Shown here: positions 1 through 6,598 of the stretch, piece by piece
Layout: each line of letters starts with the position of its first letter
Numbering within the stretch: position 1 is the first letter of the stretch
Assembly (NCBI GenBank): GCA_964221845.1
Contig: CAXPZW010000012.1
Coordinates: forward strand, 186,001-250,000
Origin: CAXPZW01 sp964221845
GTDB lineage: Bacteria; Bacteroidota; Bacteroidia; Flavobacteriales_D; Sanyastnellaceae
Direction: 5' to 3'
DNA length: 64,000 nucleotides
Notes under the pieces: model-generated
Told to the model about the DNA's origin: nothing
What the model saw: only the letters and a program-made list of their open reading frames with translations
Database searches by the model: none
Position numbers and translations under genes: made by a program

Positions 1-208
1 TGTTGTGGGACTGAAGTACACGTGCACACGCCTCGCGGTCCATGACGTCGAGGAGCTCAAAGGGCCCGTCTTGCAGGGCCGGATGTTCGCTGGGGCGGAT
101 GTCGGAGGCCACCACCTGCGTTGTGCCGTGTTGAGCGCGCAGGGCCACTACCAGGTCAATCCCGATTTGGCCCGACGCTCCGATCACGAGGATTTTTCCA
201 CCGTTCAT
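1..208 (-). CDS. NAD-dependent epimerase/dehydratase, L-threonine 3-dehydrogenase-like (5' part only)
   Basis: Reading on the minus strand from the ATG at 206-208, the first 69 codons carry a Rossmann nucleotide-binding motif near the N-terminus (KILVIGASGQIG) and then VVASDIRP. This is the usual start of short-chain, epimerase-type L-threonine 3-dehydrogenases, which oxidise L-threonine to 2-amino-3-ketobutyrate with NAD+. The remainder of the gene lies outside the window, so active-site Ser/Tyr-Lys residues cannot be checked. Assignment to the epimerase/dehydratase superfamily is firm; the threonine substrate is inferred from similarity of the N-terminus to Bacteroidota homologues. The gene is divergent from the sigma-factor gene that follows. 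Confidence 0.75.
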   Translation of the reverse strand, partial: MNGGKILVIGASGQIGIDLVVALRAQHGTTQVVASDIRPSEHPALQDGPFELLDVMDREACARVLQSHN

Positions 209-354
209 TGCGGTTGGGAGATGTTGGGTGCGCCAAATGTAGGAGTTTGCTTTCGGCCATTCTGCGCGTTTTTTCCCCGACTGTTGATTTTTTGCTGACC
301 AAACTCTGCGGGCTTTTTTCTTTCTTGCGCCGACCACGCAAGGAAACCAAGGGC

Positions 355-873
355 TTGTCCCAGAAACCAGCATACGAGGCCCTGACCGATCAGGAATACC
401 GGCAATTCTTCGAAGAGTTGTACGTTCCTGTGCGCAATTATCTCTACTTCAAAGTAGGCGACAATGGCGTGGCCGAAGACATTGCCCAAGACACTTTCAT
501 CAAGCTCTGGCAGAACCGCGGGAAAATCGACAAGCGGACGGTAAAGTCCTATCTTTATACCATAGCCGGCAACCTTGCGATCAACCACCTGAAGCGCCAG
601 CAACTGCACTACAAATTCCAGAACCAATCGGTCATGGGGACCGACATCAAGTCTCCGGAATACAAGCTGCAGATGAAGGAGTACGAGGAACAGTTGAATC
701 AAGTACTATCCGCCATCCCCGAAGGCCCCCGAGAGGTCTTTCTGATGAACAGACTTGAAGACCTCAAGTACCGTGAAATCGCGGAGCGCCTTGGGCTCAG
801 TGTCAAAGCGGTAGAAAAGCGCATGAGCAAGGCCTTGCAGCTGATCCGCGAAAACCTGGGTGTGGACCTTTGA
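355..873 (+). CDS. ECF RNA polymerase sigma factor (FecI-like)
   Basis: This is a sigma-70 family ECF factor of about 172 residues. Region 2 is seen as FFEELYVPVRNYLY followed by AEDIAQDTFIKLW. Region 4 is the C-terminal helix-turn-helix with REIAERLGLSVKAVEKRMSKAL. No ATG lies close to the sigma domain; the only in-frame ATG (121) would add about 80 non-sigma residues. I chose the TTG at 355; TTG at 325 is the alternative, so the 5' end is uncertain. The stop codon overlaps the start of the TonB receptor (TTGA). With the downstream receptor and FecR anti-sigma factor, this is a cell-surface signalling locus in which receptor occupancy is relayed through FecR to free the sigma factor. Its target promoters may be the two motif copies flanking fecR. 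Confidence 0.9.
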   Translation: MSQKPAYEALTDQEYRQFFEELYVPVRNYLYFKVGDNGVAEDIAQDTFIKLWQNRGKIDKRTVKSYLYTIAGNLAINHLKRQQLHYKFQNQSVMGTDIKSPEYKLQMKEYEEQLNQVLSAIPEGPREVFLMNRLEDLKYREIAERLGLSVKAVEKRMSKALQLIRENLGVDL

Positions 874-3500
874 AGTCTCTACTGCTAACATGTGCGTTTG
901 TATTGCTGGCCGGCCTCTGTTTCGCCCAGCCTGATGTGGTGCTCAATGAAAACTTCGTCAACACCCGCCTGGACAAAGCGCTGCTCACCCTCCGCAAGAA
1001 CTACGACATCCGATTGGCCTACGACGGCCGCATGCTGCGCCGCACCAAAGTGAACGTGGAGCTGCGCGGGGTGCCGCTTGAAAGTGGCCTGTCCCAGCTG
1101 TTGGAAGGCACCGACTTTGAGTGGAAGCTGCTGGGCAACACGTACGCTGTTCTGCCCGCACTCGAGCAGACGCAAACTGCACCTGTTGACTCGGTACGCA
1201 CCAATGTGCGGTGGCGTGCCCGTGTGCTCGACCGCGAATCCGGAGAGTCTCTGCCCTTTGCCACCGTGGTGGTGGCCGGTTCCACCCAAGGGGTCCAGTC
1301 CAACGAGGAGGGCTACTTCGTGTTGAGTGGCATTCCTTCGGACACCGCAACCATTCGTATTACATACGTAGGGTATGAACCGCTGGAATTGCGGTTGGCC
1401 CAATTTGCAGGCACCTACCCAGAGGTGATCCGCCTCGACCACAACCTGTCGGTGATGCCGTTGGTGCCGGTCTACGGCGAACAAACCCGCATGATCAACC
1501 GCAGCGCCACCCCAGGACTGCTCACCATGCAAGCCGAGGCCTCGCGCTACGTGCCCAATGCCGGTGAGCCCGATGTGATCCGAGCCCTCCAATACCAACC
1601 GGGCATTGTGGCCACTGGAGAATCCTCGGGCAACATCCACATCCGCGGCGGGGAGGCCGATGAAAACTTGGTGGTGTACGACGGCTTTACGGTCTACCAC
1701 TTGGACCACTTCTTCGGCATTTTCTCGGCGTTCAACCCTGAGAGCATCAAGAACATCCGCGTGCACCGCGGCTGGTTTGAGCCGCGCTACGGCGGACGGA
1801 CTGCGGGCGTGATCGAGGTCACCGGAAAAGACGGCAACCGCGAGCAAACCTCGGCAGTGTTCAATGCCAACCTGCTCAGCGCCAATTTGCAGTTGCAAAC
1901 GCCGCTGCCTTACAAGGCGTCTTCGTTGATTGTGTCCGCACGCCGTTCGCTGACCGATGCCTGGAACTCTGGGGTGTACCGTTCGTTGTTCAACAACCTG
2001 TACAATGCTAGCCTGCTCGGCAGCAGTGACGAGCCCGATGTATTTGAGGCCTCCGACCCGCGGTTCCGCTTCTCGGACTTCAGCATGCGCATCAGTATAG
2101 AACCTTCCGAAGGCGATGAGGTGAACTTCAGCCTTTACAGCGGCAACGACAACCTGCAGTTCGGCTACGACTTTGATGCCGACGGCGACGGGAATCCGGT
2201 CAACTTCAACGACAACGCCGACTGGGGGAACCTCGGCTTCTCGGGTAAATGGAGCCACAGCACACCCACAGGCGACTATGCCAGCACCCTGGCTTCCTAC
2301 TCCCGTTACAACAGTGACCTGTTTGCGCTCGACCGCCAATTGGAGTTTGGGCAGGTGGTGGACAGCGCCTTCACCAACCAGAACACCTTGCTGGAGGAAT
2401 GGTCGCTGAAGCAGCACTTGGAGTTCAACTTCGACGGCCACTTGTTGCAGACCGGCGTGGATTATACCGGGCAAGCCAACCGCTTCCGTGCGTTGGAGAC
2501 CGGGGTCGATGCCACAGGATTGAGCGAGCGCGCACACACGGTATCGCTCTACGTCCAAGACGAATTGGCGCTCCACCCGCTGTGGAAAGTGTTGATGGGC
2601 GCGCGGATGGCTTATTACTCGGGGACCAATACCCTGTACACCGAGCCGCGTGGTTCGATCTCCTTTCGCCCGTGGAAAGGGGTGACCCTGAAGGCCGCGG
2701 GTGGGCGTTACCACCAGTTCATTCGCCGCATTCGCAGGCAGGATTTGGCGTTCAACACCCCGGATTTTTGGCGACTGGCCGACCTCGGGCAAGTCCCCGT
2801 GCTCCGCGCTGATCAGTTCTTGGCGGGCTTCCAGCTGGAATGGAAGGATTGGTTGGTGGATGTGGAAGGCTACTACCGCCAACTCAGCGGAACCTTGCAG
2901 GACAAAGCACTGGTCGGCTTGGGCAACGCCGATGTGTTGGATGCCGACTTTCTCACCGGTACCGGAGAAGTGCTTGGGGTGGACCTCACCCTGGAACGCA
3001 CCGTGGGCCGCCACACCGGTTGGTTCACCGCCACCTTTGCCCGCAACGACCGCAGCTTTGATGCCTTGGACCAGTCCTACGTGCGGGCCCGCTACCAACA
3101 CGCCACCGAGCTGAATGCGGTCTACACCTTGCGCTTGCCGCGCTGGCGTTTTACCGCCACTTGGATTTACGGCAACGGCGCTGCCTACACCGAAGCCCTG
3201 GGCAGCTATGAGGTGGAGTTGGTCACCGGCCAAACCCGCGACGTCATCGTCTTTGGCGACCTCAATGGAGCCACCCTGCCGGCTTACCACCGCGCCGACC
3301 TTGCGCTGCATTACTTCCTGAACTGGGGCGCAGCCAACGTAGAGGTGGGCGTGTCGGTGTTCAACGTGTACAACCGCACCAATTTGGCGCAACGCGGTTA
3401 CTTCCTGGCCAGCGAGACGGGCGGCACTCCGGTATTGGGCGTGCGCGACATCCGTGGATTGGGCCGCGTGCCTACCGTCCACTTAAGACTTGAATTCTGA
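870..3500 (+). CDS. TonB-dependent outer-membrane receptor with STN signalling domain
   Basis: This 876-residue FecA-type receptor begins at a TTG that overlaps the sigma-factor stop; the resulting N-terminus is a clean signal peptide (hydrophobic core, then CFAQ). Domains in order: STN secretin/TonB short N-terminal domain (about 25-95), a carboxypeptidase-regulatory-like beta sandwich (about 110-190, with SNEEGYFVLSGIP), the plug (about 225-330, with NIHIRGGEADENLVVYDG and RYGGRTAGVIEV), then the beta barrel ending in Phe (HLRLEF). STN domains pass signals to periplasmic FecR, so this receptor probably both imports a ligand and controls the adjacent sigma factor. The ligand is unknown; there is no SusD homologue, but a DUF4249 lipoprotein follows with a 1-bp overlap. 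Confidence 0.92.
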   Translation: MKSLLLTCAFVLLAGLCFAQPDVVLNENFVNTRLDKALLTLRKNYDIRLAYDGRMLRRTKVNVELRGVPLESGLSQLLEGTDFEWKLLGNTYAVLPALEQTQTAPVDSVRTNVRWRARVLDRESGESLPFATVVVAGSTQGVQSNEEGYFVLSGIPSDTATIRITYVGYEPLELRLAQFAGTYPEVIRLDHNLSVMPLVPVYGEQTRMINRSATPGLLTMQAEASRYVPNAGEPDVIRALQYQPGIVATGESSGNIHIRGGEADENLVVYDGFTVYHLDHFFGIFSAFNPESIKNIRVHRGWFEPRYGGRTAGVIEVTGKDGNREQTSAVFNANLLSANLQLQTPLPYKASSLIVSARRSLTDAWNSGVYRSLFNNLYNASLLGSSDEPDVFEASDPRFRFSDFSMRISIEPSEGDEVNFSLYSGNDNLQFGYDFDADGDGNPVNFNDNADWGNLGFSGKWSHSTPTGDYASTLASYSRYNSDLFALDRQLEFGQVVDSAFTNQNTLLEEWSLKQHLEFNFDGHLLQTGVDYTGQANRFRALETGVDATGLSERAHTVSLYVQDELALHPLWKVLMGARMAYYSGTNTLYTEPRGSISFRPWKGVTLKAAGGRYHQFIRRIRRQDLAFNTPDFWRLADLGQVPVLRADQFLAGFQLEWKDWLVDVEGYYRQLSGTLQDKALVGLGNADVLDADFLTGTGEVLGVDLTLERTVGRHTGWFTATFARNDRSFDALDQSYVRARYQHATELNAVYTLRLPRWRFTATWIYGNGAAYTEALGSYEVELVTGQTRDVIVFGDLNGATLPAYHRADLALHYFLNWGAANVEVGVSVFNVYNRTNLAQRGYFLASETGGTPVLGVRDIRGLGRVPTVHLRLEF

Positions 3501-4267
3501 TGCGAAACCTGCTGCTGCTCCTAGCCCTCATGTCCGTCCTCACGCAATGCCGCCGGCCCGAAAGCCCGCAGGACAACCGGTACGCGGTGACCGGGGTGCT
3601 CAACGCGGCGCTGCCCGAGCAGCATGTGCGCGTGCAACGCATTGACGGAGGCACAGCACCGGTCAGCGATGCCGAGGTGGTGCTCTGGTACCTGGGAGAA
3701 AACCACCCCATGACACCCGTGGCAGGCGAGCCGGGCTTCTACAGCATCCCCACCGCCGAGGTGCCTTTCATGCCCGGCGATTATGTAGGCCTGCGTGTGG
3801 AGGCAGGCGGCACCACCCTGCGCGGCGAGGCCAATGTCCCTGAAGAAGTCATCCTGGAAAACATCTCCGGAAACGTACTCGTGGTCAACGAGGAAAGCAC
3901 CGGTGCTCCGTTGCTCGACATCGGTTGGGAACCGGTGGACGGCATGCTCTATGTCATGACTGCCACACCCATTGGCCCGGGGCCGCATCCTCCCATTCCG
4001 TTTCCGGTGGAGTCGGGCAACTTTGATGCGTTCTTTGGACTCCCGTTTGACGACACCGAACAGACCGTGTTTGATACAGACTTTGCCCTGTACGGCCTGC
4101 ACAAGATCACCATCTACGCGATGCCGGAAAGCTACGAGCAAGTGTTCCTGTATCCCGGCGATGATTTCACCGAAAACCTCGAGGCCAGCCCCGACAACAT
4201 TGAAAACGGTTCAGGATATTTGACTGGCGTGAGCCAAACCACGGTGACCGTGGAATTGGTGCCCTGA
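3500..4267 (+). CDS. DUF4249-type lipoprotein, TonB-receptor partner
   Basis: This 255-residue protein has a short hydrophobic leader ending in a Cys (LTQCRRP), consistent with a lipoprotein signal. The mature part begins with a YAVTGVLNAALPEQHVRVQR strand and an Ig-like sandwich (PVSDAEVVLWYLG, GFYSIPTAEVPF, GDYVGLRVEAGG), the pattern of DUF4249 proteins that accompany TonB-dependent receptors lacking SusD. Its ATG shares one base with the receptor stop, so the two are probably translationally coupled. A role as a surface or periplasmic accessory in ligand capture is inferred only from this context. The family has no established biochemical activity that I can cite. Confidence 0.75.
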   Translation: MRNLLLLLALMSVLTQCRRPESPQDNRYAVTGVLNAALPEQHVRVQRIDGGTAPVSDAEVVLWYLGENHPMTPVAGEPGFYSIPTAEVPFMPGDYVGLRVEAGGTTLRGEANVPEEVILENISGNVLVVNEESTGAPLLDIGWEPVDGMLYVMTATPIGPGPHPPIPFPVESGNFDAFFGLPFDDTEQTVFDTDFALYGLHKITIYAMPESYEQVFLYPGDDFTENLEASPDNIENGSGYLTGVSQTTVTVELVP

Positions 4268-4285
4268 AAAAAAATGCGCTTGGTG

Positions 4286-4311
4286 GTAGGGGGTTGTCCA
4301 AACGGCTTGTA
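4286..4311 (+). promoter_or_regulatory. Putative ECF-sigma promoter upstream of fecR (copy 1)
   Basis: GTAGGGGGTT (4286-4295), nine bases, then GCTTGTA (4305-4311), placed 26 bp before the fecR ATG. The same two blocks at exactly the same spacing recur at 5174-5199. The geometry suits a -35/-10 pair. Flanking GTGGTAG (4283-4289) and CTACCAC (4312-4318) also form an inverted repeat. Use by the neighbouring sigma factor is inferred. Confidence 0.55.
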
Positions 4312-4337
4312 CTACCACTGCAAAGAGATCGTGTAGT

Positions 4338-5165
4338 ATGCACAATAAGGAAGATCAATTCAAGGAAATTCTCGCTGGCATGTGTGTGCCAGAAGGCCTC
4401 TCCAAGTCAGAAGCTTGGGAGAAGCTGCAAGGGCGCATCCAGCAGGAGGAGGAAACCCCAGTGGTGACCCTCCAACCCCGTAGCAACACCCGTTGGTGGG
4501 CTGCTGCTGCGGTGGCCGGCGGTTTGGCCGTGGGCTTGTTTGCCGCCCTCTGGGGCGACGACATGACTACTGTTGCCGCCGACCAACCCCAAACCGTGAC
4601 CTTGCCCGACGGATCCACCGTCACCCTCAACGACGGCGCCCAAGTGGCTTGGAACGCCGACACCTGGGAAACCGAACGCCTGGTAGAACTCCAGGGCGAA
4701 GGCTTCTTCGAGGTAGAAAAGGGTTCAGACTTTGAAGTGCGCACCGAGCGCGGTTCAGTCTTCGTACTGGGCACCAGCTTCAACGTCAACACCGACGGTT
4801 GCTTCGAAGTGGATTGCTTCACCGGCAAAGTGGGCGTAGAAAGCCCTCAAGGTGAAGTCACCCTCACCCCAGGCGAGTGCGCTGTTGTGCGCGAAGGCCA
4901 ATTGGTAGAAACCACCTTCCAAACCACCGAGCACAGCTGGCAAGCCGGCAAGTTTGCCTTCACCGATGCGCCGTTGAGCCAAATCGCATCGTCGCTCTCC
5001 AAAGCGTACGACGTGACCATCGACGCATCTGCCGTGGCCGACGAGACCCAGTCGTTTGACGTAGAGGTCGACGCCATGAGCCTGGAAGATGTGCTCACCG
5101 TACTGGACGCCTTTGGATACAGTGCTGAGCAATCGGGCAAAACCTACCGCCTGGTTAAAAAGTGA
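4338..5165 (+). CDS. FecR-family anti-sigma factor
   Basis: This is a 275-residue single-pass inner-membrane protein. It has a cytoplasmic N-terminus (1-52) that would bind the sigma factor, one membrane helix (about 53-72, starting WWAAAAVAGG), a periplasmic FecR domain (about 80-175; VTLPDGSTVTLNDGAQV, GEGFFEVEKG, VFVLGTSFNV) and a C-terminal DUF4974-type STN-like module (about 205-272; FTDAPLSQIASSLSKAYDV). It is separated from the DUF4249 gene by 70 bp and has its own promoter-like motif. The locus order is therefore sigma, receptor, lipoprotein, anti-sigma, rather than the common sigma, anti-sigma, receptor. If its promoter is ECF-dependent, the system has a built-in negative feedback. 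Confidence 0.92.
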   Translation: MHNKEDQFKEILAGMCVPEGLSKSEAWEKLQGRIQQEEETPVVTLQPRSNTRWWAAAAVAGGLAVGLFAALWGDDMTTVAADQPQTVTLPDGSTVTLNDGAQVAWNADTWETERLVELQGEGFFEVEKGSDFEVRTERGSVFVLGTSFNVNTDGCFEVDCFTGKVGVESPQGEVTLTPGECAVVREGQLVETTFQTTEHSWQAGKFAFTDAPLSQIASSLSKAYDVTIDASAVADETQSFDVEVDAMSLEDVLTVLDAFGYSAEQSGKTYRLVKK

Positions 5166-5173
5166 TCCCACGT

Positions 5174-5199
5174 GTAGGGGGTTTCCTACACCGCTTGTA
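5174..5199 (+). promoter_or_regulatory. Putative ECF-sigma promoter downstream of fecR (copy 2)
   Basis: Second occurrence of GTAGGGGGTT, nine bases, GCTTGTA (5174-5183 and 5193-5199), starting 9 bp after the fecR stop. No annotated gene starts within 130 bp. The copy also contains a perfect 7-bp hairpin (GTGTAGG at 5172-5178 and CCTACAC at 5185-5191). Confidence 0.5.
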
Positions 5200-5203
5200 T
5201 TAA

Positions 5204-5308
5204 GCATGTATGCACCAAGCGACCGTTCCAGGTCGCATTGAAGAGTATAGTTAGTTTTAGTTAAGGTTTGAAAGGGCTTCCAGAACGCTGGGGGCCCTTT
5301 CCATTTTT
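5204..5308 (+). ncRNA. Candidate small RNA transcribed from promoter-like copy 2
   Basis: Downstream of the copy-2 motif lie, in order: a short hairpin (GCAT/ATGC, 5204-5213), a perfect 6-bp hairpin (GCGACC 5219-5224, GGTCGC 5231-5236), an AT-rich unpaired stretch (5237-5269) and a terminator hairpin with T5 (5270-5308). This is the architecture of a roughly 105-nt regulatory RNA. A 14-codon ORF (ATG 5210 to TAG 5254) also lies inside. Alternative: this is only the 3' UTR of fecR or the leader of queA. No homology evidence is available. Confidence 0.35.
5270..5308 (+). terminator. Rho-independent terminator between fecR and queA
   Basis: Perfect 8-bp stem GAAAGGGC (5270-5277) with GCCCTTTC (5294-5301), 16-nt loop, followed by CA and TTTTT (5304-5308). 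It closes the fecR transcript or the candidate small RNA, and lies just before the queA start. Confidence 0.65.
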
Positions 5309-5330
5309 GGTCATTGCCGTTCTTTGCGCC

Positions 5331-6542
5331 ATGGCCGACCCCCGGAGCATATCCATCGATGCGTTTGACTATCCGTTGCCGGATGATCGCATCGCTACCC
5401 ACCCCACCGCCGAGCGCCACGCGTCCAAACTGCTCGTGTACCGCTCGGGGACCCTTTCGGACCACACCTTTGCCCACTTGGGTGAACAACTGCCTGATGG
5501 CACCCTGCTTGTGCTGAACGAAACCCGGGTGCTTCCCGTGCGCTTGTTCTTCCAAAAGGCCACCGGCGGCGTGGTCGAAATATTTCTGCTCGAACCCTCT
5601 GAGGCCGGCGCCGTGGAACAAACCCTGGATGCGCGTGAAGCGTGCCAGTGGAACTGCCTGGTCCGTGGTCTCAAAAAGTGGAAGCAAGGCCCGGTACATA
5701 TGCATGTGGAGGTGGAAGGCAACACCCTACGTGTGGAAGCCACCCAAGTGGCCCGCCGGGACGATGACGTGCAAATCGCATTCTCGTGGGAAGGTGGGCA
5801 TCCGTGGAGCAGCCTGATTGAGGCAGCCGGTCGTATGCCATTGCCCCCGTACATCCACCGCGAAGCCACCGAAGAAGACGCCGAGCGATACCAACCCGTG
5901 TTCTCGCGGGTGCAGGGCTCGGTGGCAGCGCCTACGGCCAGTCTGCACTTTGACGACACCGTATTTGCCGGTTTGACCGCGCGCGGTGTTTCGCAAACCG
6001 AGGTGGTGTTGCACGTGGGGGCAGGCACCTTCAAACCCTTGTCCGCTGCGCACATTGGCGACCACGCCATGCACCGCGAGTACCTGGAGGTCAGCCGCAC
6101 CAGTTTGGAGACAGTGGTCGCCGCTTTGGACGGTCCGGTCATTCCGTTAGGCACCACTGCGCTGCGCACGATTGAGAGCTTGTATTGGCTCGGCGTGATG
6201 GCCTTGGAGTCGGGCTTGGGAGACTTGCCTCAATTGCCGCAATGGTTTCCTTACCAAGCGCGGGAATGCCCATCTGCGGCAGATTCCTTGGGGGCCTTGA
6301 TGACTCACCTTGACCGCACGGGTTCTGATCGTCTACGGGCCTACACTGGGCTGATGATTGCCCCAGGCTACCGCTTCCGAGTGGCGGCAGGGCTCATCAC
6401 CAACTTCCACCAACCCAAAAGCACGCTGCTGTTGCTTGTTTCGGCCCTGATTGGGGACGATTGGCAGCGCGTGTACACCCATGCCTTGGAAGGCGACTAC
6501 CGCTTCCTCAGCTACGGCGATGGATCCTTGCTCTTGCCATAA
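5331..6542 (+). CDS. queA: S-adenosylmethionine:tRNA ribosyltransferase-isomerase
   Basis: QueA transfers and isomerises the ribosyl group of SAM onto 7-aminomethyl-7-deazaguanine at tRNA position 34, giving epoxyqueuosine. The protein (403 residues) starts with the family pattern FDYPLPDDRIATHP. It contains LLVLNETRVLPVRLF, GGVVEIFLLEP, the PLPPYIHR segment, the VAAPTASLHF motif, VLHVGAGTFKPL, and near the end LITNFHQPKSTLLLLVSAL. I chose the ATG at 5331 (MADPRSISIDAF) rather than the upstream TTG at 5268, because the earlier start would run through the terminator hairpin. QueG, which reduces the epoxide product, is encoded at 31.8 kb. Confidence 0.95.
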   Translation: MADPRSISIDAFDYPLPDDRIATHPTAERHASKLLVYRSGTLSDHTFAHLGEQLPDGTLLVLNETRVLPVRLFFQKATGGVVEIFLLEPSEAGAVEQTLDAREACQWNCLVRGLKKWKQGPVHMHVEVEGNTLRVEATQVARRDDDVQIAFSWEGGHPWSSLIEAAGRMPLPPYIHREATEEDAERYQPVFSRVQGSVAAPTASLHFDDTVFAGLTARGVSQTEVVLHVGAGTFKPLSAAHIGDHAMHREYLEVSRTSLETVVAALDGPVIPLGTTALRTIESLYWLGVMALESGLGDLPQLPQWFPYQARECPSAADSLGALMTHLDRTGSDRLRAYTGLMIAPGYRFRVAAGLITNFHQPKSTLLLLVSALIGDDWQRVYTHALEGDYRFLSYGDGSLLLP

Positions 6543-6543
6543 A

Positions 6544-6571
6544 AAAAGCCCCGCCCGAAGGCGAGGCTTTT
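6544..6571. terminator. Bidirectional terminator between convergent queA and ppiD-like genes
   Basis: A-rich/T-rich flanked hairpin with near-perfect stem AAAAGCCcCGCC / GGCGaGGCTTTT and a CGAA tetraloop. It lies 1 bp after queA and 27 bp from the stop of the convergent isomerase gene, so it can serve both strands. Confidence 0.8.
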
Positions 6572-6598
6572 GACATCCAAATAATGGATGGGAGTCTC

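Noticed and set aside
239..264. GTAGGAGTTT upstream of the sigma gene as a third ECF promoter copy
   Set aside because: The first block matches 8/10 but the second block only 3/7 at the same spacing.
885..3482. 865-residue open frame on the minus strand opposite the TonB receptor
   Set aside because: It has His/Gln/Ala/Gly-rich composition, no domain and no signal; a shadow of a strongly GC-biased gene. The same holds for long antisense frames at 22056-23579 and 43755-45386.
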